Made by a program: the position numbers and the translations under genes. DNA of 64,000 bases from Fluviicola taffensis DSM 16823 (GTDB taxonomy: Bacteria > Bacteroidota > Bacteroidia > Flavobacteriales_D > Crocinitomicaceae), in NCBI RefSeq assembly GCF_000194605.1, contig NC_015321.1, positions 1,054,001 to 1,118,000 on the forward strand, read 5' to 3'. Shown here one piece after another: positions 8,352 through 17,562 of the stretch (position 1 is the stretch's first letter; each line of letters starts with the position of its first letter). A model generated the notes under the pieces. It saw nothing but the letters and a program-made list of their open reading frames with translations. It was not told where the DNA came from and did not search any database.

Positions 8352-9656
8352 ATGGAACAATTGGCTCTATTTTGGCATCGAAGAGATTTACGCATTTCGG
8401 ATAATGCAGGCTTGTACAAAGCCTTGAAATCTGGACTAAAAGTACAAGCTATCTTTATTTTTGACTCTCAAATTTTAGCACATTTATCCAAAAATGATCA
8501 ACGTGTTTTGTTCATTCATCAGACAATCCAAAATTTACAACAAGCATATCAAAAATTAGGCGCATCACTTTGGATTTTTCATGGAAATCCTACTGAAATA
8601 ATTCCCCAACTGGTTCAAAAGCATGAAATAAAACACGTTTTTTGCAACAGAGATTATGAACCAAATGCCTTGAAAAGAGATAAAAGCGTTTACGATGCCC
8701 TCACAAAAATTGGTTGCCAATTTTCAGGATCAAAAGACCATGTTATTTTTGAAAAAGAAGAAATTGTAAAATCAGATGGAAATCCCTATCACGTTTTCAC
8801 ACCCTACATGAAACGATGGAAAGAACAGCTGAACGATTTTTACCTTCAGCCATATCCTGTAGAAAAATATATCCACAATTTAAACCCAAACAATCACGTT
8901 GAATTGCCAACTCTTTCAGAACTTGGTTTTTCAGAGATTCAAACTCAACATTTCCCTTCAGCTGAAATACCCCAAACGATTATTCAATCGTATGAAAATA
9001 CTAGAGATTTTCCTGCAATTAACGGAACAACACGATTAAGTATTCATTTGCGTTTCGGAACCATTTCTATCAGAGAATTAGCAAAACAGGCTCTTAAAAC
9101 CAATGAAAAATACTTCAATGAATTAATCTGGAGGGATTTTTATCAGATGATTTTGTTTTTCTATCCAAGAACAATTGAAGAAACATTTCGCAAAGAATAT
9201 GGTCGCATTGAATGGGAATTTGATGAAAAGTTGTTTCAAGCTTGGTGTGATGGAAAAACGGGTTATCCTTTGGTTGATGCAGGTATGAGAGAATTGAACG
9301 AAACAGGACACATGCACAACCGCGTACGCATGGTCGTTGCTAGTTTCTTTTGCAAACACCTATTTCATGATTGGAAATTGGGAGAACGCTACTTTGCCGA
9401 AAAGTTATTGGATTTTGAATTAGCAAGTAATGTTGGTGGATGGCAATGGGCAGCTGGATGTGGTGTAGATGCAGCCCCCTATTTCCGAATTTTCAATCCA
9501 ACAACTCAACAAGAACGCTTTGATCCGCAATTTGAATACATCAAGAAATGGGTTCCTGAATTTGGCACATCAGATTATCCGCAACCAATAGTAGAACACA
9601 AATGGGCAAGAGAGCGTACATTAGAAAATTATAAGAAAGTGTTGAAAGCAGAGTAA
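8352..9656 (+). CDS. phrB: Deoxyribodipyrimidine photolyase / cryptochrome family
   Basis: 434 aa flavoprotein expected to repair cyclobutane pyrimidine dimers with blue light. The N-terminal Rossmann-like antenna domain begins LALFWHRRDLRISDNAGLY. The C-terminal FAD domain holds the conserved blocks GTTRLSIHLRFGTIS, ELIWRDFYQM, GYPLVDAGMRELNETGHMHN and NVGGWQWAAGCGVDAAPYF. These fit class I CPD photolyases; a DASH-type Arg-rich extension is absent. It is 114 bp after the small membrane-protein gene, in the same direction as the carotenoid operon, so a light-damage island is likely. Photolyase versus signalling cryptochrome cannot be settled by reading. Confidence 0.88.
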   Translation: MEQLALFWHRRDLRISDNAGLYKALKSGLKVQAIFIFDSQILAHLSKNDQRVLFIHQTIQNLQQAYQKLGASLWIFHGNPTEIIPQLVQKHEIKHVFCNRDYEPNALKRDKSVYDALTKIGCQFSGSKDHVIFEKEEIVKSDGNPYHVFTPYMKRWKEQLNDFYLQPYPVEKYIHNLNPNNHVELPTLSELGFSEIQTQHFPSAEIPQTIIQSYENTRDFPAINGTTRLSIHLRFGTISIRELAKQALKTNEKYFNELIWRDFYQMILFFYPRTIEETFRKEYGRIEWEFDEKLFQAWCDGKTGYPLVDAGMRELNETGHMHNRVRMVVASFFCKHLFHDWKLGERYFAEKLLDFELASNVGGWQWAAGCGVDAAPYFRIFNPTTQQERFDPQFEYIKKWVPEFGTSDYPQPIVEHKWARERTLENYKKVLKAE

Positions 9657-9687
9657 AAAAGAAATCAGAGATAAAATTTAAACCCTT

Positions 9688-10329
9688 TTAATCTATTACC
9701 AAAACTGCTTCTGAAAAAGTTCCAGAACAAAGAGGAGTGAATACAATTGCATCCTCATTCGACTGGTAACTGTTTACATAATAATTTACCCGCATAAAAG
9801 GATTCCCTTGATACTCAATCGGAAAACTTAAATACCCAGCATTCTGAACTGTATCTATTATACCTGACTGAAACGGTCCAGCAATTTTCTTCACCCAATG
9901 GCTTGCACCGTTTTGCGGGTAATTCCAATCATAATAATATAGCGTATCATTGGCGGTATACGCATTATTCACTTGCAGCCGCACAATAAACTTAACTGAA
10001 GGGGGATTGTTGTAAACCTTTCCAATGTTTAGATTCTTCTTGCTTGGAATACCTCTAAGTATTTCACCATTGGTCCGGATTGAAAGCTTGCCGGAATTTT
10101 CTGCTTTATATACCACCTTAAAATAACCGTTTTCATCACAAGTAAAATCCTTCAAATATCCACCGTTAGATGTCAAAGTTATTGACTCTTGATAGAGAGA
10201 CATTTCCTTATTAGAAGCAGGAAGATCACATGATGACATTAACCTTCCTTCAAGAGTATATTCTTTATTTTTGTTCTTACAGCCGATTAGTGTAAAAAAA
10301 ACTATCAATACATAAAATACTCTTTGCAT
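9688..10329 (-). CDS. Putative lipoprotein, unknown
   Basis: 213 aa with a lipoprotein signal peptide: hydrophobic run then TLIGC with the lipidated Cys at residue 17, followed by a Lys/Asn-rich stretch. The mature protein begins with a strand-rich region (EYTLEGRL, ENGYFKVVYKAENSGKLSI) that resembles carboxypeptidase-regulatory-like or transthyretin-like beta domains; this is a guess from the pattern. It converges on the photolyase gene and lies downstream of, and in the same direction as, another exported-protein gene. Function unknown. Confidence 0.6.
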   Translation of the reverse strand: MQRVFYVLIVFFTLIGCKNKNKEYTLEGRLMSSCDLPASNKEMSLYQESITLTSNGGYLKDFTCDENGYFKVVYKAENSGKLSIRTNGEILRGIPSKKNLNIGKVYNNPPSVKFIVRLQVNNAYTANDTLYYYDWNYPQNGASHWVKKIAGPFQSGIIDTVQNAGYLSFPIEYQGNPFMRVNYYVNSYQSNEDAIVFTPLCSGTFSEAVLVID

Positions 10330-10458
10330 AATTTTGGTAATTGAAGGTAGAAAATGATTATCTGAATTTTAAAAAGAATTAAATATATCCTAATCTACTA
10401 AAAGGAGAACAATAATTTATCATAAAAGATTGACATAAAAACCTTTAATCAATTAAAT

Positions 10459-11091
10459 CTACTGCCTTTGCAATTCACCCGACCTCCATTTTTGCAAGAA
10501 CTTCGCCCAAGCAAATGGATTCAGCAAGTTGTTTACCGGAGACTGCCCCATGGTATACAAACGCGTATTGTTTTGATTCATCACATTTCCATAAGATAAG
10601 GAAGCATCAGATGAAACCATGGACGCTATATGTGCCAGTGATTTACCAGATAATTCTTTTTGCGCACGAAGCATAGCATCATCATAGGGATTCATTTCCA
10701 CAAACGCTTGAGCAAACGCCTCTCTTGAGGGCCACGGATAAATAACAACTTCAGACAGTTGAATCGTATCAACAGTCATCATGTGAATAATGGAATAACG
10801 TTCTTCAGAAAGTGTATCTGGAACAATGTAAGAAGACGGCTTGTGTCCGAAATAGCGAAATAAAATCGTATCTCCAGGATGAACAACAACAGAGAAGAAA
10901 CCGTAAATATCAGCCATTGTTCCTCGTCTAGCTGTTTTATTATAAAGAGCAGCATAAGGCATTTCCTGCAGGCTATCTGAAGAAATCACTACGCCAGACA
11001 ATTGAACCAACTTCTCTTTATCTTGAGCATTTGAGTTCAAGGAAAGGCAAAAAACCAATCCTACAAGTACGTATTTCAACCAATTATTCAT
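10459..11091 (-). CDS. Exported carboxypeptidase-regulatory-like domain protein
   Basis: 210 aa with a signal peptide ending near NAQ (residue 23). Residues 28-115 follow the CarboxypepD_reg-like pattern common at the start of SusC/TonB-linked proteins: VQLSGVVISSDSLQEMPYAALYN, a TADIYGFFS-like segment and ILFRYFGHKP, ending in IQLSEVVIYP. The C-terminal 90 residues are Ala/Met-rich and not recognised. There is no TonB plug or barrel. It is read divergently from guaB. Probable cell-envelope role. Confidence 0.7.
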   Translation of the reverse strand: MNNWLKYVLVGLVFCLSLNSNAQDKEKLVQLSGVVISSDSLQEMPYAALYNKTARRGTMADIYGFFSVVVHPGDTILFRYFGHKPSSYIVPDTLSEERYSIIHMMTVDTIQLSEVVIYPWPSREAFAQAFVEMNPYDDAMLRAQKELSGKSLAHIASMVSSDASLSYGNVMNQNNTRLYTMGQSPVNNLLNPFAWAKFLQKWRSGELQRQ

Positions 11092-11198
11092 ATTACAAGA
11101 TTACGGAATTTTGTAGAATGTTTTATCAGTTTTAGCTCGTTTAACAATTATTATCAGGAAAAAGCCCAAAACTTACTAGAAACTTTCACTAAAACGAT

Positions 11199-11227
11199 TT
11201 GTTTCTGAATGAAAATACTTACTTTTG
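11199..11227 (+). promoter_or_regulatory. Promoter of guaB
   Basis: TTG at 11199-11201 and TACTTTTG at 11220-11227 with 18 bp between, the same layout as the lysC promoter. The in-frame TTG at 11225 is part of the -7 box, which supports ATG 11258 as the start of guaB. Confidence 0.7.
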
Positions 11228-11257
11228 CGAGAATTTATTTCAAAAATAGGTTCACAC

Positions 11258-12730
11258 ATGGCACTGTCCAATCTTAATTCAGTTAGAGAAGGTCTCACAT
11301 ACGATGACGTACTCTTAGTCCCAGCATTTTCACAAGTTCTTCCTAGAGACGTCCGTTTAAAAAGTAAAATCACACGCAACATTGAAGTCAATACTCCCAT
11401 TGTTTCAGCAGCGATGGATACCGTTACAGAAGCAAGCTTAGCAATCGCTCTTGCTCAACACGGAGGAATTGGTGTAATTCACAAAAACATGACCATTGCT
11501 GATCAAGCTTTGGAAGTACGAAAAGTGAAGCGTTCGGAAAGCGGGATGATTTTAGATCCTGTAACATTATCCGAACACGCAATTGTAAGTGATGCTTTAA
11601 ACTTAATGGCTGAGTTTAAAATTGGAGGAATCCCAGTCATTGATGAAAATAAAAAATTAAAAGGAATCATTACCAACCGCGATTTGCGTTTTGAAAAGAA
11701 CCATTCAAGACCTGTGCGCGAAATCATGACCACTGAAAACTTGATTACCACTAAAGATGGAACAAGTCTTGCAACCGCAGAAGAAATATTACAAGAAAAG
11801 AAAATTGAAAAACTACCAGTAGTTGATGGCGATAATACCCTTATCGGCCTAATTACTTACCGCGATATTATCAAAGTAAAAACACATCCTAATTCCTGTA
11901 AAGATCAATATGGACGTTTGCGTGTTGCAGCAGCAGTTGGAGTTACACATGACACCATTGAACGTGTACAAGCTCTTGTTGAAGCAGGAGTAGATGCAAT
12001 TGTCATCGATACCGCTCACGGACACACAGAAGGAGTTGTGATAAAACTGAAAGAAGTAAAAGCTCAATTCCCGAAATTAGATGTAATCGTAGGAAATATT
12101 GCAACAGCAGCAGCAGCAAAATACTTGGTTGAAGCTGGAGCTGACGCCGTAAAAGTTGGAATTGGACCAGGTTCCATTTGTACCACCCGAATCATTGCGG
12201 GTGTTGGCGTTCCTCAATTGACCGCAGTAAATGATGTTGCTTTAGCTTTAGAAGGAACAGGAGTGCCTGTAATTGCAGATGGAGGAATTCGCTATACAGG
12301 AGATATTGTAAAAGCAATTGCTGCAGGAGCAGATGTCGTAATGATCGGTTCCATGTTTGCAGGAGTTGAAGAATCTCCAGGAGAAACAATCATTTACGAA
12401 GGAAGAAAATTCAAATCATACCGCGGAATGGGCTCTTTGGAAGCCATGCAAAAAGGCTCAAAAGACCGTTATTTCCAAGATGCGGAAGACGATATTAAAA
12501 AATTGGTTCCAGAAGGAATTTCAGGACGTGTTCCATACAAAGGTAACTTGTACGAAGTGGTTTATCAAATCGTTGGCGGTTTGAGAGCTGGAATGGGATA
12601 TTGTGGTGCTGGATCGATAGAAAAACTAAAAGGTGCTGAATTTGTTCGTATTACATCTGCTGGGATGCGTGAATCTCATCCACACGATGTAACGATTACG
12701 AGAGAAGCTCCAAATTATAGCTTGAAGTAA
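11258..12730 (+). CDS. guaB: Inosine-5'-monophosphate dehydrogenase
   Basis: 490 aa NAD-dependent enzyme converting IMP to XMP, the committed step to guanine nucleotides. It has the N-terminal [10 protein letters not shown] motif, a CBS pair inserted at about residues 95-215 ([30 protein letters not shown]), and the barrel with catalytic Cys308 in [10 protein letters not shown]. The flap segment contains [10 protein letters not shown] and GRVPYKG. Length is typical. The start at ATG 11258 is chosen because the promoter covers the upstream TTG. A perfect palindromic terminator follows, so it is monocistronic. Confidence 0.96.
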   Translation: MALSNLNSVREGLTYDDVLLVPAFSQVLPRDVRLKSKITRNIEVNTPIVSAAMDTVTEASLAIALAQHGGIGVIHKNMTIADQALEVRKVKRSESGMILDPVTLSEHAIVSDALNLMAEFKIGGIPVIDENKKLKGIITNRDLRFEKNHSRPVREIMTTENLITTKDGTSLATAEEILQEKKIEKLPVVDGDNTLIGLITYRDIIKVKTHPNSCKDQYGRLRVAAAVGVTHDTIERVQALVEAGVDAIVIDTAHGHTEGVVIKLKEVKAQFPKLDVIVGNIATAAAAKYLVEAGADAVKVGIGPGSICTTRIIAGVGVPQLTAVNDVALALEGTGVPVIADGGIRYTGDIVKAIAAGADVVMIGSMFAGVEESPGETIIYEGRKFKSYRGMGSLEAMQKGSKDRYFQDAEDDIKKLVPEGISGRVPYKGNLYEVVYQIVGGLRAGMGYCGAGSIEKLKGAEFVRITSAGMRESHPHDVTITREAPNYSLK

Positions 12731-12749
12731 TCATCAGAAATTAATTAAA

Positions 12750-12789
12750 AAAATAGATAGGGCAGAAAATTTTCTGCCCTATCTATTTT
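12750..12789. terminator. Perfect 40-bp palindromic terminator
   Basis: The 20-bp arms 12750-12769 and 12770-12789 are perfectly self-complementary with no loop bases (core GGGCAGAAAATTTTCTGCCC). A-run and T-run edges make it work on either strand. It ends guaB. Confidence 0.8.
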
Positions 12790-12863
12790 ACCCAACATAC
12801 TATTTGAAACCTTAAATTTTTCTTAAATCCTTCGATTTTACTTTCAAAGCCAAAACAATGTGT

Positions 12864-12871
12864 TATTTTTG
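12864..12871 (+). promoter_or_regulatory. Candidate -7 box
   Basis: TATTTTTG matches TAnnTTTG and lies 32 bp before the ATG at 12904. No TTG is seen at normal -33 spacing. Confidence 0.4.
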
Positions 12872-12903
12872 GCGTTCTTGGTTTGAACAAAGTATAACAA
12901 TTC

Positions 12904-14859
12904 ATGAAAAAACAACTAGTATTAGCCTTAGGAATTTTATTTTCCCTAAACACCATCGCTCAAACAGATAATGTTGTGATGGAAATTGACGGTAAAAAAG
13001 TGACTAAATCGGAATTTTTACAGATTTATTTAAAAAACAACAACGATCCAAAGTACGATAAAGTATCATTGGATGAATATATGGGGTTGTTTAAAAAATT
13101 CAAATTGAAAGTTGCAGAAGCAGAAGCACTTGGATATGATACCATTCCAAAATTAAAAAAGGAATTGGCTGGTTATCGCAAACAATTGTCTCAACCCTAT
13201 TTGATTGATTCTACAAAAAATAGTGCATTAGTTGCTCAAGCTTATGAACGGATGAAAAACGAAGTTCATGCAGCTCATATTTTAGTGAAAGTTGTTGAAA
13301 ATGCTTCTCCGGAGGATACATTAGCTGCTTACAACAGAATTCTTGCTATCAAAAAACGTATTGAGAATGGCGAAGATTTCGCAACTGTTGCAAAAGGAAA
13401 AAACGGTTCTGATGATCCATCAGCAGCTAGAAACGGAGGTGATTTAGGCTATTTCACGGCATTCCAAATGGTTTATCAATTTGAGGAAGCTGCTTACATG
13501 ACACAAGTTGGAAAAATTTCCAATCCTATTCGCACCAAATTTGGCTACCATATCTTAAAAGTGATTGACATTCGTCCAGCAAGAGGAACCATGAAAGCAG
13601 CTCATATAATGGTTGCAACTGGAAAGGATGCAGGTCAAGAAGAATTAGATGATGCACGCAAAAAAGTAGATGAAATCTATTCGAAATTACAAAATGGTGA
13701 ATCTTTTGAAAAATTAGCTGGTGAATTTTCTGATGATGCACAAACTGCAGAAAAAGGAGGTGAACTTCCACTTTTTGGAACAGGTACAACAACTCGTATG
13801 GTTCCTGAGTTCGAAGAAGCGGCTTTTGCACTAACTGCAAATGGAGACATTTCAAAACCAGTTCAAACAGCATTTGGATTTCACATCATTAAACGATTAG
13901 AATTAACACCACTTCGCTCATTTGACGAATTGAAAAAGGAAATTCAATCGAAAGTAAACAAGGATGAACGTGCTATTGTAACTCAAAATTCGTTTATCCA
14001 AAAATTAAAGAAAAGCTATTCGTATAAAGACAATTATAGTAAATCAAGCAAATGGTTCGTTCAAAATATTGACACCAACTATTACAAAGGAACTTGGAAT
14101 GCAGATGCCTTGAAAACAAATACTGCTATGTTTACTTTGGATAAAAAAGAATTTACTCAAAAAGAATTCGCTTCTTATCTTCAAAAGAATTCTAGAAATT
14201 TCAAAAATTTAGATTCAAAAACCTTGGTTCAAAAGCAATACACAGCTTGGCAAAACAGCGAAATTTTAGCTTATGAAGAAAGTAAATTGGATGCAAAATA
14301 TCCTGAATTTAAAGCATTAATGCAAGAATACCACGATGGTATTTTATTGTACGAGATTATGTCTGACAAAGTTTGGAACAAAGCAATCAAGGATACTTCT
14401 GGCTTAAAAATATTCTTTGAAAAAAACAATAGTACTTACGCTTGGGGGAAACGCTACAATGCATACATCTATGAATGTTTGAATGAAGATATTTCTAAAA
14501 AGGTTGCAACTATGTTAAAAAGCGATACAATTTCATCCCGTACCGTAATTAACGTAATCAATAAGGATTCTGAATTAAACTTAAGAGTTAGAACGGGTAA
14601 ATTTGAGTTAGAGTCAGTACCTTACTTAAAAGGGCAAAACTTGAAAAAAGGCGTCAATCCAGCTTATGTGTTTGATGGAAAATACTACATCGTTAAGGTA
14701 GATGAGATTTTAGAACCCGCTCCAAAAACATTGACTGAAGCAAAAGGTGCTGCAACCTCAGATTATCAGAATTACTTAGAAAAAGAATGGTTGGCTGAAA
14801 TTGGAAAAAAACATCCTATTGTCATCCATGAAAATGTTCTTTACAACTTAGGAAAATAA
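12904..14859 (+). CDS. Periplasmic PpiC-type peptidyl-prolyl isomerase, two rotamase domains
   Basis: 651 aa with a signal peptide (cleavage near IAQ, residue 20). An N-terminal SurA-like helical part is followed by two parvulin/PpiC domains. The first covers about residues 120-225 (VHAAHILVKV, NGGDLGYFTAFQM, FGYHILKVID). The second covers about 229-335 (MKAAHIMVAT, KGGELPLFGTG, FGFHIIKRLE). The remaining 310 residues are a long alpha-helical extension. It resembles SurA/PrsA chaperones assisting outer-membrane protein folding. A second SurA-like gene follows 139 bp later; a terminator lies between, so the two are probably separate transcripts. Confidence 0.87.
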   Translation: MKKQLVLALGILFSLNTIAQTDNVVMEIDGKKVTKSEFLQIYLKNNNDPKYDKVSLDEYMGLFKKFKLKVAEAEALGYDTIPKLKKELAGYRKQLSQPYLIDSTKNSALVAQAYERMKNEVHAAHILVKVVENASPEDTLAAYNRILAIKKRIENGEDFATVAKGKNGSDDPSAARNGGDLGYFTAFQMVYQFEEAAYMTQVGKISNPIRTKFGYHILKVIDIRPARGTMKAAHIMVATGKDAGQEELDDARKKVDEIYSKLQNGESFEKLAGEFSDDAQTAEKGGELPLFGTGTTTRMVPEFEEAAFALTANGDISKPVQTAFGFHIIKRLELTPLRSFDELKKEIQSKVNKDERAIVTQNSFIQKLKKSYSYKDNYSKSSKWFVQNIDTNYYKGTWNADALKTNTAMFTLDKKEFTQKEFASYLQKNSRNFKNLDSKTLVQKQYTAWQNSEILAYEESKLDAKYPEFKALMQEYHDGILLYEIMSDKVWNKAIKDTSGLKIFFEKNNSTYAWGKRYNAYIYECLNEDISKKVATMLKSDTISSRTVINVINKDSELNLRVRTGKFELESVPYLKGQNLKKGVNPAYVFDGKYYIVKVDEILEPAPKTLTEAKGAATSDYQNYLEKEWLAEIGKKHPIVIHENVLYNLGK

Positions 14860-14866
14860 ATGGAAG

Positions 14867-14894
14867 AACCGGTAGATGCCGGTTTTTCTTTTTG
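14867..14894 (+). terminator. Intrinsic terminator
   Basis: AACCGG (14867-14872), 6-nt loop, CCGGTT (14879-14884), then a T-rich run to 14894. It ends the PpiC gene. Confidence 0.75.
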
Positions 14895-14998
14895 AAAAAA
14901 CAATCAAATTCTTAAAATAATGTAATTTGCTATGCGTTATTGATTGAATCTCAAAAAAGAACACGAAATTAGCACCTTATACGTTTGATAAAATAAAC

Positions 14999-16378
14999 AT
15001 GAAATATCAACTATTAATTAGTTTTCTCTTTACTCTTGCTTTCACCAACGTGTTCGCTCAACCCAAAATGATTGACAAAGTTATTGGCCAAGTTGGTGAT
15101 AACATTGTGCTGTATTCAGAATTAGAAGGACAAAAGCAGTCATTAAAACAAAACAGTGCTGTTCCAGAAAGTATTGATCAATGTGTGCTCTTAGAACAAA
15201 TGCTCTATAATTTCCTATTGGTAAATCAAGCTGAATTAGATTCCATTCAAATTAGTGATGAGCAGGTAGATGCCGAAATGGAAAATAGACTTCGTGTGAT
15301 TGAAAATCAGATGAAGAATGTCAAAGACGATAAAGGAAATCCAATTACTATTGAGTCTTTTTATGGAAAAACAAAATCTCAAATTAAAGAAGAATTTAGA
15401 GTAACAATCAAAAAACGTTTGCAAGGACAAGAGGTTGAACGCGGAATTACAGCAGATTTAGATGTTTCACCGATGGAAGTGGAAAATTTTTTCAATAGTA
15501 TTCCAAAAGACAGTTTACCATATATCAACTCACAACTTTCATTTCAACAAATAGCTATTTTTCCAAAAATCACCAAATCAGATAAGGAAATTGCTCAAAA
15601 AAAGATTGTTGAAATACGAAAATCCGTTGTATCAGGAAAAATGACCATGTGTGCGGCAGCTTTCTCAAACTCCGACGACCCTGGAAGCGCTAAAAATTGC
15701 GGACGTTACGAAGCAACTCGCGGGATGATGGCTAGAACTTTTGAAGCAACAGCTTATAGCTTAAAAGTAGGAGAAATCAGCGAGGTCTTTGAGACTGAAT
15801 TCGGTTTTCACTTCATGCAACTAATCGACCGAAAAGGTGATGATTACATTGTTAGTCACATCTTAATCTCTCCTAAGTTCAGCTTGGATAGTTTAGATGC
15901 ATCAAGTAAACGTATGGAGAAATGCTACGAGGACTTGAAGCAAAATAAATACACTTGGGATGATGCTGTTAGAATCTATTCTAACGATGTAAATACAAAA
16001 GAAAACAAAGGATTCATTACCAACCCAATTACCGGAGAAATTAAGTGGAGTATTGAACAAGTGAACGAAGTAGATCCTATGATGTTCCAATTAACCGATG
16101 GATTAGAAATCAATCAAGTGACGTCTCCAAATTTGTACTACGACTTCAACGAGCGCAAAGAAGCAATTCGAATCGTGCGTGTAGCCGAAAGAACGAAACC
16201 ACATGTTGGTAATTTAAAGGACGACTACAATTTATTCCGTATGATGGCCTTAGAAGACAAAAAACAAAAAGTAATTCTAGCTTGGACCAAAACAAAAATT
16301 TCCACAGCATATATTCGCATCGATGATTCATTCAAAGACTGCGTTTTTCAAAACCAGTGGATTCCGAAAGCACCATAA
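14999..16378 (+). CDS. surA: SurA-like periplasmic chaperone
   Basis: 459 aa with a signal peptide ending near VFAQ (residue 21). The typical SurA opening MIDKVIGQVGDNIVLYSELE is followed by a helical N-domain. The first PpiC domain is near residues 175-280 (QLSFQQIAIFPKIT, FGFHFMQLIDRKGD). A second, more degenerate parvulin segment follows (DYIVSHILISPKF, ENKGFITNP). SurA carries beta-barrel proteins to the BAM complex. A TACGTTTG box at 14980-14987 may be the -7 element. The last bases are close to the moxR start. Confidence 0.85.
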   Translation: MKYQLLISFLFTLAFTNVFAQPKMIDKVIGQVGDNIVLYSELEGQKQSLKQNSAVPESIDQCVLLEQMLYNFLLVNQAELDSIQISDEQVDAEMENRLRVIENQMKNVKDDKGNPITIESFYGKTKSQIKEEFRVTIKKRLQGQEVERGITADLDVSPMEVENFFNSIPKDSLPYINSQLSFQQIAIFPKITKSDKEIAQKKIVEIRKSVVSGKMTMCAAAFSNSDDPGSAKNCGRYEATRGMMARTFEATAYSLKVGEISEVFETEFGFHFMQLIDRKGDDYIVSHILISPKFSLDSLDASSKRMEKCYEDLKQNKYTWDDAVRIYSNDVNTKENKGFITNPITGEIKWSIEQVNEVDPMMFQLTDGLEINQVTSPNLYYDFNERKEAIRIVRVAERTKPHVGNLKDDYNLFRMMALEDKKQKVILAWTKTKISTAYIRIDDSFKDCVFQNQWIPKAP

Positions 16379-16395
16379 AGCAAAAAGATAAAAAC

Positions 16396-17355
16396 ATGTC
16401 AGACGTAGCTGCTATTGAACAATTAGTAAAAGATTACAAAGCTCTTAAAAACGAAATCCATCAAGTCATTGTTGGACAAGAAGAAGTGGTTGATCAGGTT
16501 TTAATTTCTATTTTTTCACGTGGACATTGTTTGTTAGTTGGTGTTCCCGGATTGGCAAAAACCTTATTGGTAAATACAATTGCCGATACTTTAGGGCTTT
16601 CATTTAACCGCGTGCAATTTACTCCAGATTTAATGCCTTCAGATATTGTAGGTTCTGAGATTTTGGATGAAAGTAGACAGTTTAAATTCATCAAAGGACC
16701 TTTGTTTAGCAATATTATCTTGGCAGATGAGATTAACCGTACTCCTCCAAAAACGCAATCAGCTTTGTTGGAAGCAATGCAAGAAAGAAGAGTTACTGCT
16801 GCAGGAACAACCTATACATTACCACACCCTTTTTTCGTGCTTGCAACACAAAACCCAATTGAGCAAGAAGGAACTTATCCTTTGCCAGAAGCACAATTGG
16901 ACCGTTTCATGTTCAACATTTGGGTAGATTACCCTTCTTTTGTAGAAGAAATGGCCATTGTAAAAAGCACCACTTCTGATGTCAAAATACAATTGAACCA
17001 AATCGTTTCAGGAGAAAAAATTGCTGAATACCAAGAACTAATTCGCCGCATTCCTGTTGCTGATAATGTACTGGAATATGCGGTAAAACTAGTTGCTAAA
17101 ACTCGAAAAGACAATCCATTGGCTCCACAACTTACCAAAGACTTTATTTCTTGGGGAGCTGGACCACGCGCATCACAATATTTAATTGTTGGAGCTAAAT
17201 GCCATGCAGCATTACATGGTCGTTTTTCTCCAGACATTGACGATGTAAAAGCTGTAGCTTTACCAATTTTGAGACACCGCATTGTGCGCAATTATCGCGC
17301 AGAAGCCGAAGGATATTCGAATGATAAAATCATTACAGAACTGATGAAGAGCTAG
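16396..17355 (+). CDS. MoxR-family AAA+ ATPase
   Basis: 319 aa. Walker A GVPGLAKT and Walker B IILADEINRTPPK are clear, followed by sensor 1 (FVLATQNPIEQEGTYPLPEAQ) and LDRFMFNIWVDYP. MoxR ATPases act as chaperones that mature partner complexes, often with VWA and DUF58 proteins in aerotolerance operons. None of those partners follows here, because a terminator lies 153 bp downstream. The in-frame GTG at 16357 overlaps surA; ATG 16396, preceded by an A-rich leader, is more likely. It may be cotranscribed with surA (17 bp gap). Confidence 0.9.
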   Translation: MSDVAAIEQLVKDYKALKNEIHQVIVGQEEVVDQVLISIFSRGHCLLVGVPGLAKTLLVNTIADTLGLSFNRVQFTPDLMPSDIVGSEILDESRQFKFIKGPLFSNIILADEINRTPPKTQSALLEAMQERRVTAAGTTYTLPHPFFVLATQNPIEQEGTYPLPEAQLDRFMFNIWVDYPSFVEEMAIVKSTTSDVKIQLNQIVSGEKIAEYQELIRRIPVADNVLEYAVKLVAKTRKDNPLAPQLTKDFISWGAGPRASQYLIVGAKCHAALHGRFSPDIDDVKAVALPILRHRIVRNYRAEAEGYSNDKIITELMKS

Positions 17356-17383
17356 TGTTAACTAGCGATTCGATACAGACAAA

Positions 17384-17493
17384 CGTTAGTGCAGTCGTAA
17401 AAGAGTTTCTTTCTGAAAACAGAATAACTCGTTAGTGCAGTCGTAAAAGAGTTTCTTTCTGAAAACAGAATAACTCGTTAGTGAGGTCGTAAA
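17384..17493. repeat. Tandem 46-bp repeat, 2.4 copies
   Basis: Two identical 46-bp units (17384-17429 and 17430-17475) and a partial third (17476-17493, one base changed at 17485) follow moxR. Each unit starts CGTTAGTGCAGTCG. The preceding bases make ACAAACGTTAGTGC, the reverse complement of the dispersed motif seen at 7792 and 34596. Confidence 0.8.
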
Positions 17494-17507
17494 CACGATT
17501 TTATATA

Positions 17508-17545
17508 AAAAAGTAAGGGTGGAAAATTTTCCACCCTTACTTTTT
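17508..17545. terminator. Perfect 38-bp palindromic terminator
   Basis: Arms 17508-17526 and 17527-17545 are perfectly complementary (core GGGTGGAAAATTTTCCACCC) with A and T runs outside. It serves the convergent moxR and lipoprotein genes. Confidence 0.8.
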
Positions 17546-17562
17546 ATCCTATATACTGTCAC

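Noticed and set aside
17384-17493. CRISPR array
   Set aside because: Units are exact 46-bp tandem copies without variable spacers.
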